Part shown: in pieces, positions 26,652-39,400 of the stretch
How positions within the stretch are numbered: position 1 is the first letter of the stretch
How the letters are laid out: every line of letters begins with the position of its first letter
From: Pseudomonas kuykendallii
GTDB taxonomy: Bacteria; Pseudomonadota; Gammaproteobacteria; Pseudomonadales; Pseudomonadaceae
Length of the DNA stretch: 64,000 nucleotides
Assembly: GCF_900106975.1 (NCBI RefSeq)
Contig: NZ_FNNU01000009.1
Coordinates: 62,001 to 126,000, forward strand
Direction: 5' to 3'
Made by a program: the position numbers and the translations under genes
Notes under the pieces: generated by a model
What the model was told of the DNA's origin: nothing
The model's input: only the letters and a program-made list of their open reading frames with translations
Databases searched by the model: none

Positions 26652-26661
26652 ACGGATGAAG

Positions 26662-26946
26662 TCACTCATCCTCATTCACCCGATCGCGCAGCTCTTTCCC
26701 TGGCTTGAAATGCGGGACGAACTTTCCGTCCAGAGTAACCGACTGGCCGGTTTTTGGGTTGCGGCCGACGCGGGGGGCGCGGTAGTGGAGGGAGAAGCTG
26801 CCGAAGCCGCGGATCTCGATGCGGTCGCCAGTGGCCAGCGCCTGGGACATTTGTTCCAGCATGGTCTTGATCGCCAGCTCGACATCCTTGGATGAAAGCT
26901 GACCCTGGTGAGTGACGATTCGCTCGATCAACTCCGACTTGGTCAT
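26662..26946 (-). CDS. ihfB: integration host factor beta subunit
   Basis: A 94-residue DNA-bending protein of the HU/IHF family that pairs with IhfA and acts at many promoters and recombination sites. It begins [20 protein letters not shown], contains the dimer core [16 protein letters not shown] and the DNA-intercalating arm RNPKTGQSV with its proline, and ends [12 protein letters not shown]. Length and sequence are those of pseudomonad IhfB (himD). AAGGG precedes the ATG. In other pseudomonads it directly follows rpsA; here 18 kb of foreign-looking gene separates the two, so it must rely on a promoter in 26947-27060. Confidence 0.97.
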   Translation of the reverse strand: MTKSELIERIVTHQGQLSSKDVELAIKTMLEQMSQALATGDRIEIRGFGSFSLHYRAPRVGRNPKTGQSVTLDGKFVPHFKPGKELRDRVNEDE

Positions 26947-27442
26947 GGTTTTCCCTTCTTTTTCAAGCGGCTAGATCATTACGGGAGTTTCGGTTTTAGC
27001 ACGCTGAACAGACTTTGAACAGCCTGAAAAGGCGTCTAGCTCGATGATTCGAAAAGAATTTCACCCTTTCGCGCTGCCGGGCCACCCGAAGGAGGCATCG
27101 GGCGGAGGGTGGCCCGCATTCCGGCGGCCTTTCATGCCGATCGCGGGCACCAAGCCGCTCGCATTCGCGGCCGGAATCAGGCCCGCGTTGAACTCCATCC
27201 ACCCCTTCCCCTGTAAGCATTTCGCTCGTCGATGATGCGGCGCTGCTCGCCCTCCCTTGAAGGTCATTGATTTGACGGGCTTTTTCGCGACCTAAAGACA
27301 TGCACCCGCAGCGACGGGCTGAAAGAAGTGGCGACTTGCCAGTTCGTCGAGGGCATCTATGTTCGAAAAAGGAGCAGCAGAAGCTAAATCGATAAGAATT
27401 CCTGCTCTGGGGTTTGAGGCAACGCCTTCCAGAGAATAATTA
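26947..27442. other. intergenic region between ihfB and giant autotransporter, with hairpin 27078-27116
   Basis: About 495 bases without a supported gene. It contains the divergent start regions for ihfB (left) and the autotransporter (right). A perfect 10-bp inverted repeat CGGGCCACCC/GGGTGGCCCG (27078-27087, 27107-27116) encloses a 19-base loop and has no T-run, so it is more likely an RNA/DNA regulatory structure than a terminator. A direct repeat GAACAG spaced by 5 bases lies near 27006-27022. TTGACG at 27272 with TAAAGA at 27293 is a weak promoter candidate for the plus strand (15-base spacer). Confidence 0.6.
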
Positions 27443-30400
27443 ATGACAATACCCTCCTCGAGGTTGAAACCTCTTTCGGCGGCTGTTCGACTGTCCGTAC
27501 TCGGGATGATGACGGGGCTGGTTGCGCAATCCGCGATGGCAGGCTGCACCGCCAGCGGCGCGGTGGTGAACTGCACCACGCCCGCATCCGTGTTCACCGG
27601 CATCAGCTACTCCAGCGCCCAGAACGACCTCAAGCTCAACGTGACACCCACCGCCAGCATCGGCGCCACGCTGGGGCTGGGCGCGGCCCTCAGCCTCACG
27701 GGCACCGGGGTGACGGTGAACAACGCAGGAACCATCGACCCGTCGGTACTCGGCCTGTTGAGCCTGGCCTCGAGCGGCGTGGTGCTGTCCAACGCGGCGG
27801 GCAGCAACGTCACGCTGAACAACCAGGCAGGCGGCACCCTCAAGGGCATGAGTGGCGCGCTGGGGCTCGGCGTCACGTCGATCAGCAACCTCAACGGCAT
27901 GGCCGTCAGCATCGCCAACGGCAGCGGCGGCGTCACCACGCTCACCAACGCCGGAACCATCAGTTCGACGCCCCTCCTCGGCGTATCCCTGCTGCCGGGC
28001 AACACACCGTTGATGGCGCTGTACGGCGGTGCCCAGGCGCGTGTGACCAACGAAGCGAGTGGCGTGATCAACGGGCGCGTCGCCCTGCAGAGCGCCAGCG
28101 GAGGCAACACCTTCCTGAACGCGGGAACCATCACCGGCAGCGTGTCGATGGGCACCAACAGCACCAACACCTTCACCGCGGTGACCGGCTCCACGGTGAA
28201 TGGCAGCGGCGGCCTGGCGCTGGATGTGCTCAACGTGGTGGGGCTGAACCTCGCGTTCGCCACCGCCGGGGTGATCGATGGCGGGGCCGGGGGCAACAAC
28301 ACGCTGGTCCTGCAGAACTCCGCGAGCGGCAGCGGCAGTGGCATCACGGGCAACGGCAGCGCTTCCGCCGGCACCTACATCAACTTCAACAACCTGACCG
28401 TGAACAGCGGCACCTGGGATCTCGGCGGCGCGCTGGTCAGCGGACAGACCACACTGAACGGCGGCCTGGCGCGCTTCGACAACAGTGCGAGCTTCGGCAG
28501 CGGCACGATGACGGTGAACGGCGGCGCCCTGCAGGCCAGCGCAACCGGGCTTTCGCTGAACAACAACGTCACCCTCAACGGCACACTGGGCATCCAGGGG
28601 GCGAACAACTTCACCCTTGGTGGCGTGCTTTCCGGCAACGGCGGCCTGACGAAAAGCGACGCCGGCGTGCTGACCCTCGCCGGCAGCAACAGCTACAGCG
28701 GTTCCACCTCGATCAGCGCTGGCGGCCTGCTGCTGACCAACGCCCAGGCGCTCGGCAACAGCACCCTGCGCGTGGACGGCGCGGCGACCCTGGAAAGCAC
28801 CGCGAGCCACGCCAACAACGTCGTGCTGAATGACGTACTCACCCTGCCCGGCAGCGGCTCGCTCGGGCTGACGGGCGTGGTCTCCGGCAGCGGCGCACTG
28901 GTCAAGTCCGGCAACGGCGGCCTGCTGCTCAGCGGCACCAACAGCTACAGCGGCGGCACCCGTCTGAATGCGGGCAGCCTGGTCGTCGGCAGCGACCGTG
29001 CGCTGGGCAGCGGCGTCCTGACGGTCAACGGCGCCGGCACGTTGTCCAGCAACACGGCGGCGACGCTCGCCAATAGCGTACAGTTGAACGCGGCGCTGAA
29101 CCTGGACGGCGGCCAGGCGCTCGGGCTTGCCGGCATCGTCAGCGGCACCGGCCGGCTGATCAAGAACGGCACCGGACAACTTTCGCTGTCCGGCAACAAC
29201 GCCTTCGGCGGCGGCGTGACGCTCAACGCCGGCACCCTCAGCCTCGGCAACGCGAACGCGCTGGGCAGCGGAACGCTCACCGTCGGCGGCGCATCCACGC
29301 TCGCCAGCAGCGCTGCGATGGCGGTGGGCAATGCCGTGCAGTTGAACAACCTGCTGACGCTCGCCGGAAACAGCGACCTGATCCTGAATGGCGCCGTGAG
29401 CGGCGCCTTCGGCGGTCTGGTGAAGAACGGCGCCGCGACGCTGACGCTGAACGGAAACAACAGCTATGGCGGCGGCACCCAGCTGAATGCGGGCAGCCTG
29501 GTGCTGGGCAACGCCAATGCGCTGGGCACCGGCGCGCTCAGCGTCACCGGCGCCGCCGCGCTGTCCTCCAGCAGCGATCTGAGCCTGGCCAATGCCGTGC
29601 AACTGGGCGCCACCCTGAGCCTGCCGGGGAGCCAGGCGCTGATCCTCAACGGCGCCCTGACCGGCAGTGGCAGCCTGAACAAGAACGGCAGCGGCACGCT
29701 GACCCTCGACGGCGCCAACAGCTACAGCGGCGGCAGCACCCTGACGGCCGGAACGCTGCGCGTGGGCAATGCGTCCGCGCTGGGTAGCGGCGCACTGACC
29801 GTCAACGGAGCGGCCAGTCTGGAATCGACCCAGGCCCTGAGCCTGGCGAACGACCTGGCGCTTTCAGGCGCACTCAACCTCGGTGGCAGCCAAAGCCTGA
29901 CCCTGGCGGGCGTCATCGGCGGAACCGGCTCGTTGCGCCAGAGCGACAGCGCCACCCTCACCCTCGGCGGCGCGAATACCTACAGCGGCGGGACCCGACT
30001 GGAGGCCGGCACCCTGCTGCTGGGCAACGACCAGGCGCTGGGTACAGGCGCCCTGCTGGTCGCCAACCCCGGCGCCGTCCTCGGCACCAGCGGCGTTCGC
30101 ACCCTGCAGAATGCCGTTCAGCTGAATGCCAGTCTCGACGTCGAGACGGCATACCGAATGGCGCTCGGTGGCGTCATCAGCGGCAACGGCGGCCTGGTCA
30201 AGGGCGGCAGCGGCGTGCTCGTGCTGAACGCGGCGAACAGCTACGGTGGCGGCACCACGTTGAACGCGGGCGGACTGCTGCTGGGCAATGGCGCGGCACT
30301 CGGCAGCGGCACGCTGAACGTGAACGGCGCCTCCAGCCTGGAGGCCAGCCAGAGCCTGGCGCTGAACAACCAGATAAACCTGGGCGCGGACCTCAGCCTG

Positions 30401-33400
30401 CTTGGTGCGCAGAATCTCGCCCTTGGCGGCGACATCAGCGGCAGCGGCCGGCTGATCAAGACCGGCAACGCCACCCTCAGCCTGTCCGGCAGCAACGCCC
30501 TCGCCGGCGGCATCGATCTGGAGGCCGGCACCCTGCGCGGCACGGCGACGAGCCTGAATGGCGACATCCGCAACGGCGCCGCGCTGGTCTTCGATCAGGC
30601 GCTCACCGGCACTTACAGCGGCAGCATCAGCGGCACCGGCAGCGTGCAGAAGACCGGCAGCGGCAGCCTCCTGCTCGACGGCAGCAACAGCTTCAGCGGC
30701 GGGCTGGGCATCATCGACGGCGTGGTACAGGTGAGCGGCGGCAGCGCCCTCGCCGACACGCTCGCCGTCAACCTGGCCAATACGGCGGGCGCCGGCCTCC
30801 GCCTGCTGTCGAGCGAAACCCTCGGGTCGCTCAGCGGCGGCGGCGCACTGGGCGGCTCCGTGACCGTCGATGGCGGCGCCACGCTCGGCCTTGGCGGCGA
30901 CAACCGCAGCAGCGTCTTCGCTGGCGCCCTGCTCGGTTCCGGCAACATCAGCAAGACCGGCAGCGGCAACCTGCTGCTCAGCGGCACCAGCAGCAACACG
31001 GGAACTGTCTCGCTCGATGGCGGCAGCCTCACCGTGGACGGCACCCTGGCGAGCAACGTGACGGTGAACAACGGCTCGCGCCTCGGCGGCGTGGGCAGCA
31101 TCGGCGGCGCCGTCGACGTGGTGGACGGGCACCTCGCCGCGCGCAGCGGCCAGACCCTCAGCCTCGGCTCGCTGACCTTGGGTGCCAACGCCAATCTGGA
31201 CGTCGCGCTGGGCAGCGTGCCCACCAGCGGCCTGGTCAGCGTGGCCTCGGACCTGACCCTCGGCGGAACCCTGAACGTCAGCGACGCCGGCGGCATGGGC
31301 CAGGGGCTGTACCGGCTGTTCGACTACGGCGGCCTGCTCTCCGGCAGCTTCGCGCTGGTCAACGGCCCGGGCGGCTATCAGCCCGGCGACCTCAGCGTGC
31401 TCACCAACCTGAACGGCCAGGTCAACCTGCTGGTGCAGGACAGCGGCAACACCCTGCAATTCTGGAACGGCAGCGTCACCTCGGCCGACGGCAGCCTCCA
31501 CGGCGGCTCCGGCACCTGGGTCTCCGGCACCAGCAACTGGACCAATGCGGCGGGTGCGCTGAGCCAGACCTGGAACGAGGGTTTCGCCATCTTCGGCGGC
31601 GCGGCCGGCAACGTGACCGTGGTCGGCAACCAGCAAATCGATGGGCTGCAGTTCGCCGCCAATGGCTACCAGTTGATCGGCGGAGCCGGCGGCGCGCTGG
31701 AACTGACCAACGCCAGTGGCAGCGTGATCCGTGTCGACCCGAATGCGGTGGCGACCCTCGGCGTGGCCATCGGCGGCAGCGGCCTGCTGGAAAAGCGCGA
31801 CCTCGGGACCCTGATCCTCACGGCGCCCGGCAACAGCTACAGCGGCGGCACGCGTCTGAGCGAAGGCGTGCTGCAGGTTTCCGCCGATGCACAACTGGGC
31901 AGCGGCGCACTGGCCTTCAATGGTGGCACCCTGCGCATCACCGGCGATGGCTTCACTTCGACCGCCCGCGGCATCACCCTGGGCGATAACGGCGGCGGCC
32001 TGGACATCGCCAGCGCCAGCAACACCTTCACCCTCGGGCAGACCCTCTCTGGCACTGGAACGCTGCGCAAGGACGGCCTTGGCAGCCTGCGACTCGACGC
32101 CAGCAACGGCTACAGCGGCGGAACCCTGCTGAATGCCGGGCGACTGATTACCGGCAACGCCAGTGCCCTGGGCAGCGGCGCGCTGACGGTATCGGGCAAC
32201 GCGCGGCTGGCCAGCGCGCAGACGCTCGACCTGGCGAACGCGGTGGCGATCGGCGACGGCGTGGCGCTGACCGTCGACGGCAGCAGCGACCTTGGCCTCG
32301 GCGGTATCGTCAGCGGCCTGAGCGGCCGCCTGATCAAGGAAGGCAGCGGCACCCTCACCCTCTCCGGCGCCAACACCTATGCCGGCGGCACCACCCTGCG
32401 CGCCGGCAGCCTGCTGCTGGACAACGCCCAGGCGCTCGGCGGCGGCAGCCTGACGGTGGACGGAGCCGGCACCCTCGACACCACCGCGGCAGTGGCCCGC
32501 CTGACCAACGCCGTCACCCTCAACGACCGGCTCACCCTCGCCGGATCGAACGACCTGAGCCTGGCGGGACCTATCAGTGGCAGCGGCGGGCTGACCAAGA
32601 ACGGCGCCGCGCTGCTGACCCTGGAGCGAAACAACGACTACAGCGGCGAAACCCGCCTCAACGCCGGCGCGATCCTGCTCGGTGCCGACGGCGCTCTGGG
32701 CAGCGGTCTGCTGCGTGTGAACGGCAGCGCCAGCCTGCTGGCCGACACGCAACGCAGCATCGCCAACCGCATCGAGCTTTCCAGCACAGGCGTGCTGCAG
32801 TTCGACAACGCCCAGCAACTCAACCTCGACGGAGTCGTCGCCGGCAGCGGCGCGCTGGACAAGAACGGCAGCGGCACGCTTTTGCTCGGCCAGGCGAATG
32901 CCTTCAGCGGCGGCACCACGCTGCGCGCCGGCACCCTCCGTCTGGGCAACGGCCAGGCGCTCGGCACGGGAGCGCTGCATGTCGCCGGCGCGGCGGCGCT
33001 GGACAGCACCCGTGCATTGAGCGTTGGCAACGACGTCCAGCTGGATGCCCGGCTCAGCGTGGCCGGCACCCAGGACCTGACCCTCAGCGGCGTGCTCAGC
33101 GGCAACGGTGGCCTGCTCAAGCAAGGCATCGGCAGCCTGACCCTGGCGGGCAGCAACAGCCACGCGGGCGACACCACCCTCGCCGCCGGCCGCCTGGTCC
33201 TGGCGAACGCCGCAGCACTGGGCAACAGCCGCCTGAACGTGACCGGCGCCTCGACCCTCGACAGCGACCGCGCCCTGAACGTCGGCAACGCCATCGACCT
33301 TGCCGGGGCCGACCTGACCGTCGCCGGCCAACATGACCTGATCCTCGCCGGCGCCCTCGGCGGCAGCGGAACGCTGATCAAGGCCGGAACCTCGGCCCTG

Positions 33401-36400
33401 ACCCTCACCGGCAGCAACGGCCACGCCGCTACGCGCCTGCAGGCCGGCAGCCTGATCCTCGGCAACGCCCAGGCGCTCGGAAACGCCCTGACCGTCAGCG
33501 GCGCCGGAAGCCTCGACACCCTGCAGGACATGACCCTCGCCCAGGGTCTCCAGCTGGACCAGACGCTGACCCTGACCGGGAGCCACGCGCTGGAGCTGGC
33601 CGGCGCGATCGCCGGCAGCGGCGACCTGATCAAGCTGGGCAGCGCCGAGCTGACCCTGGGCGCCGCCAACGCCTGGACTGGGAATCTCGTGCTGGTTGGC
33701 GGCGGCCTGAGCCTCGGCGACGACCAGGCCCTGGGCAGCGGCGAGCTGTTCATCGAGGGCAGCGGAACCCGAGTCACCTCGCTCGGCGACCGTACCCTGG
33801 GCAATCGGGTGCGCCTGGACCAGTTGCCGGAAATCCTCGTCGGCGGGAGCGACAGCCTGACCCTGAACGGCGAAATCGAAGGCGCCGCCGGCTTCACCAA
33901 GACCGGCAGCGGCACCCTCGCCCTCGGCAGCGCCAACCTCTACGGCGGCACCACGACCCTGACCGCCGGGACGCTCGTCCTGGGCAACGCCCAGGCGCTC
34001 GGAACGAGCAACCTGGCGGTGACCGCCAACGCCAACCTGAGCACCACCGGCGCCATGGCGCTGGGCAACGCGATCAGCCTCGCCAACGGCAGTCGTCTGA
34101 CCCTGCCAGGCAGCCAGGACCTGACGCTGGACGGCGTCATCAGCGGTAACGGCGGGCTGGACAAGAGCCCCGGCGGCCAACTGGCGCTGAACGCGGCGAA
34201 CAGCTACAGCGGCGGCACCCGCCTCGCCGGCGCACGCCTGCTGCTGGGCGACGACGCCGCGCTCGGTGCCGGCGCGCTCACGGTCCAAGGCGACAGCGAA
34301 CTGCTCGGCAGCAAGGCGCTCAACCTCGGCAACGGGCTGATCCTCAACGCCGACCTGACGCTACCGGGCGCCTTCGACCTCGCGCTTGGCGGCAACGTCT
34401 CCGGCAGCGGTGCCCTGATCAAGACCGGCAGCGGCGCACTGCTGCTCGGCGGCAGCAACAGCTACAGCGGCGGCACCCAAGTGCAAAGCGGCAGCCTGAC
34501 CGGCACCAGCAGCAGCCTGCAGGGCAGCATCGACAGCGCGGCCGGAACCTCGCTGACCTTCGCCCAGAACAGCGACGGCACCTTCGCCGGCAGCTACAGC
34601 GGCGCCGGCAGCCTGACCAAGACGGGCAATGGCGTGTTGACCCTCAACAGCGCGCAGGGCTTCAGCGGCGACCTCAACGTGCTGGGCGGAACCCTGCGCA
34701 CCCAGGGCGACAACCGCATCGGCAGCGTCGGCACGGTGAACCTGAATGCCGGCACGCTGCAGCTGGGCGGCAGCGAGAGCTTCTCCACCCTCAACGGCTT
34801 CGGCCGTCTTTTGCTCGAACAGAACGCCAACCTGAGTCTGGGCGGCAACCTCGACAACCTGTTCGCCGGGGTCATCGATGGCAACGGCAGCCTGCACAAG
34901 GTCGGCGCCAGCACCCTGACCCTCACCGGCAGCAACACCCACAGCGGCGCGTTCAGCCTCGACGGCGGCACCTTGCGGGTGGATGGCACCCTGGCCAGCA
35001 GCCAGGTCACCGTGAGCAGCGGCACCACCCTGACGGGCAACGGCACCCTGACCGGAAACGTCGATGTCTTCGGCACCCTGCAAACCTCGCCCGGCAACGC
35101 CCTGCTGGCCCTGGGCTCGCTGAGCCTGGAAAGCGGCTCGAACTTCAACGTCGGGCTCGGCGCCCCGAATGGCGGCGCCAACCTGGTCAGCGTGAACGGC
35201 GACCTGCACCTGGGTGGTAGCCTGAACATCACCGACATCGGCGGTTACGGCTATGGCGTCTATCGCCTGTTCGGCTACGGCGGCACTCTCAGCGGCCACT
35301 TCGACCAGTTGAACTCCACGGGCGGCATTCCCGACAGCGCGCTCGGCCTGCAGACCCTGGCCGGCGAGGTCAACCTGCTGGTCGGCGGTGACAACCTGCG
35401 CTACTGGAACGGCACCGGCGGCACCACCAGCATCCTCGGCGGCAACGGCACCTGGGCCGACGGCTCGCTCAACTGGCTCGGCGCGACCAACCTCGGCATC
35501 ACCTCGTGGAACGACAACTACGCGCTGTTCGCCGGCGCCGCCGGCACGGTGAGCGTCGAAGGCGCGCAGCACTTCAGCGGCCTGCAGTTCATCACCGACG
35601 GCTACAACCTGGTCGCCAGCAACAACGGCCAACTGATCGCCGACGCCAGCAGCGGCGCCACGCCGATCCGTGTCGACGGCGGCGTGCTCGCCACGATCGG
35701 CGTCTCGATAAGCGGCAGCACCGGCATCGACAAACACGACGGCGGCACGCTGGTGCTGGCCGGCAACAACACCTACACCGGCGGCACCACCTTTACCGGC
35801 GGCATCGTCCGGGTGACCGACGACAACAACCTGGGCGATGCCAGCGGCGCGCTGACCTTCAACGGCGGGCGCCTGGAAATCCTCGGCAACGGCTACCAGA
35901 GCAGCGCGCGCAGCATCGTCCTGCAAGCCGGCGGCGGCGGACTGGACATCGCGGCGGCGAACAACAGCTTCAGTGTCGCCCAGCCGATCAGCGGCAGCGG
36001 CGCGCTGGGCAAATACGGCGACGGCACGCTGCTGCTCGCCAACGCCAACGGCTACAGCGGCGGCACCCAGCTCTTCGACGGCACCCTGGTGGTTGGCAAC
36101 GACGCCGCGCTAGGCAGCGGCACCCTGGCGGTTCGCGGCGACGCCACGCTCGACAGCAGCACGGCGGTGACCCTGAGCAACCGCGTGCAACTGGACGAGG
36201 ACCTCACCGTCGCCGGCAGCTCAGCGTTGACCTTCGACGGCGTGTTCGAGGGTAACGGCCGCCTGATCAAGCGCGGCGCCTCGGCCCTGGCCCTGAACGG
36301 CAACAACGCCCACGGCGGCGGCACCTGGCTGGAACAGGGCACGCTGGTACTGGGCAACGCCAACGCGCTGGGCAGGGGCGACCTGATCGCCGGGAACGGC

Positions 36401-39400
36401 ACGGCCATCGACACCAGCATCGCGATGGCCCTCGGCAACGGCATCGAGCTGCTCGGCGACGTCACCTTCCTCGGCAGCAACGACCTGACCCTGGGCGGCG
36501 CCGTGGCCGAAGGCGATGGTGCGCTGGTCGGCACCGGGCGGCTGATCAAGACCGGCAACGCGCAACTAACCCTCAACGGCGACAACCGCTTCAGCGGCGG
36601 CACCGAACTGAACGGCGGGACGCTGATCCTCGGCAGCGACACCGCCCTGGGCAGCGGCACGCTGAGCACGGCCGCCGGCACCGCGCTGCAAAGCGACAAG
36701 CGGGTGCGCCTGGTCAACCAGGTGAACCTGGGTGGCCTGCTGACGATCGCCGGCAACAACGAGCTGATCCTCGCCGGGGCGCTCGACGGCCCCGGCGGCC
36801 TGCTGAAAACCGGCAACGGCAGCCTGACCCTGGAACGCGCCAACACCTACCAGGGCGGCACCGAACTCAACGCCGGCACCCTGATCCTCGGCAGCGACAG
36901 CGCGCTGGGCAGCGCCGCCAGCGTGCTCGGCGTCACCGGCGCGGGCACCCTGCAGAGCACCCGCGATGTGAGCGTGGCGAATGCCATCGAGCTGAGCGCG
37001 CTGCTCAGCCTCTCTGGCGACCACGCCCTCACCCTCAATGGCGTGATCAGCGGCAGCGGCGGCCTGCGCTCCACTGGTAACGGCAGCCTGATCCTCAATG
37101 CGGCGAACACCTACAGCGGCGGCACCGAACTCAACGACGGCGCGCTGATCCTCGGCAACGCACAGGCCCTGGGCGCGGCCGGCTCCACCCTGACCGTCAG
37201 CGGCGCGGCCAGCCTGGACAACAGCCAGGCGCTGAACCTCGCACAGAACATCCAGCTCGATGCCCCGCTGACCGTCTCCGGCAGCAACCCGCTGGCGCTC
37301 AGCGGAAACATCGACGGCGCCGGCAGCCTGATCAAGGACGGCCTCGCCGCGCTGATCCTGACCGGCAGCAACGGCCACGCGGACACCCGTCTGCAGGCCG
37401 GCAGCCTGGTGCTCGGCAGCGCGCAGTCGCTCGGCGACCATCTGACCGTGACCGGCAGCGCCACGCTGGATACGTTGCAGGCGATGACCCTGGCGCAGGA
37501 CATCGAACTGGATCAGTCGCTCACCCTCACCGGCAGCCAGAACCTGGTGCTCGCCGGGGTGATCTCCGACTCCGGCGACCTGATCAAGCTCGGCAGCAGC
37601 GACCTCCTCCTCGGCGGCGCCAACAGCCTCAGCGGCACCACGCGCCTGCGCGCCGGCAGCCTGAGCATCGACAACGACCTCGCGCTCGGCAGCGGCGCGC
37701 TGGCGGTGGAAGGCAGCGGCACCCGGCTGACCACCCTCGGCGATCACCTGCTCGGCAATCAGGTTCACCTGGGCGACGCGCTGGAGGTGCGCGTGAGTGG
37801 CAGCGACACCCTCACCCTCGCCGGCGTGATCGACGGCGCCGGCGCGATCGACAAGACCGGCAGCGGCACCCTGCTGCTCGGCGGCAGCAACCTGTACAGC
37901 GGCGGCACCACCCTCGCGGCCGGCACGCTAGGCCTGGGCAACGCTTTGGCACTGGGCGCGGGCGCACTGTCGGTGACCGGCGATGCCCGTCTGGACAACG
38001 ACACGGCGATGGCCCTGGGCAACGCGATCACCCTCGGCAACGGTGCCCGGCTGAGCCTGCCCAGTGACGAAAACCTGACCCTGTACGGCGTCATCGGCGG
38101 CAGTGGCGGGCTGGACAAGCAGAACGCCGGCGTACTCACCCTGAACGGCGCCAACGGCTACGGCGGCGGCACCACGCTGAACGGTGGCACCCTGCAACTG
38201 GGCGACGATGCCGCCCTCGGCACCGGCCTGCTCACCGTGGCCGGCGCCAGCCAGTTGACCGGCAACCGCGCGCTGGGCCTCGGCAACGGTCTGGCGCTCG
38301 ATGCCGACCTGACGCTGCCGGGCGCATTCGACCTGACCCTCGCCGGCGACATCGGCGGCGGCGGCGGCCTGATCAAAAGCGGCAGCGGCGCGCTTCTGCT
38401 CGGCGGAAACAACAGCTACAGCGGCGGCACCGGCGTGCAAAACGGCAGCCTGATCGGCGACAGCGACAGCCTGCAAGGCGCCATAAGCGGGGCCGCCGGC
38501 ACGCTGCTGCGCTTCGATCAGGCCAGCGACGGGCTCTTCTCCGGCACCTACAGCGGTGCCGGCGATCTGAGCAAGACCGGCAGCGGCACCTTGACCCTGA
38601 ACACCCCGCAGACCTTCAGCGGGCTGCTCAGCGTGCTCGGCGGCCGCCTCGCCACCAGCGGCTCGGCGATTCTCGCCAACGCCGGCGGCGTCACCCTGGG
38701 CAGCGCAGGCACCCTGGCCCTCGGCGGTGTGGAGAGCATCACGTCCCTCATCGGCAGCGGTCGCCTGCTGCTCGATACCGGCTCCAGCCTGGCGTTGGGC
38801 GGCAACCAGAACGGCCTGTTCGCCGGCAACATCGACGGCGGCGGCAGCCTGCAGAAAGTCGGCAGCGGCACCCTCACCCTCAGCGGAACGAGCACGCACA
38901 GCGGCACGCTCGCCGTGCAGAGCGGCACGCTGCGCGTCGACGGCAGCCTGGCGAGCGGCGCGGTGAACGTCGCCAGCGGCGCGACGCTCAGCGGCAATGG
39001 CGTCCTCGGCGGCGCCGTCAGCGTCGACGGCACCCTGCTCGCCACGCCAGGCAGCACGGCGCTGAGCGTGGGTAGCCTGACCCTCGGCAGCGGCGCCACC
39101 TTCAACGCCAACCTGGGCCTGCCGGGCAGCGCCAACAGCCTGGTCGACGTACAGGGCGCGCTGCAGCTCGGCGGCGCGCTGAGCGTCACCGACGCCGGCG
39201 GCTTCGGCTATGGCGTCTACCGGCTGTTCAACTACGCGGGCACGACGCCGACCGGAAGCTTCGCCAGCATCAGCTCGGCGGCGGGGATACCGGTCAGTGA
39301 ACTGAGCGTGCAGAACTTCATCGCCGGCCAGGTCAACCTGCTGGTCGGCAGCAGCAACCTGCTCTACTGGAATGGCACGCCCGGCCCGATCGGCAGCGTC

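Larger units (their letters stand above)
25865..26661. other. O-antigen operon leader, no convincing gene
   Basis: An 800-base stretch between ihfB and wzz with visibly lower GC than the backbone. Read on the minus strand from ihfB it holds, in order: an ops-like element, a terminator-like hairpin, an AT-richer stretch with a GGGAAAACCC palindrome (26237-26246), and a possible 78-codon reading frame. TTGACC at 26311-26306 has a poor -10. The wzz promoter is expected here, but no hexamer pair is convincing. Confidence 0.6.

Noticed and set aside
26638-26895. Plus-strand frame with a strong AAGGAGG site and ATG at 26638
   Set aside because: Almost all of it is antisense to ihfB, its product has no family likeness, and its first codons coincide with the ops-like element. 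The ribosome-site match is probably chance.
27292-27603. 103-codon minus-strand frame over the autotransporter start
   Set aside because: It lies opposite the signal-peptide region and leader, has no ribosome site and no homology by eye.
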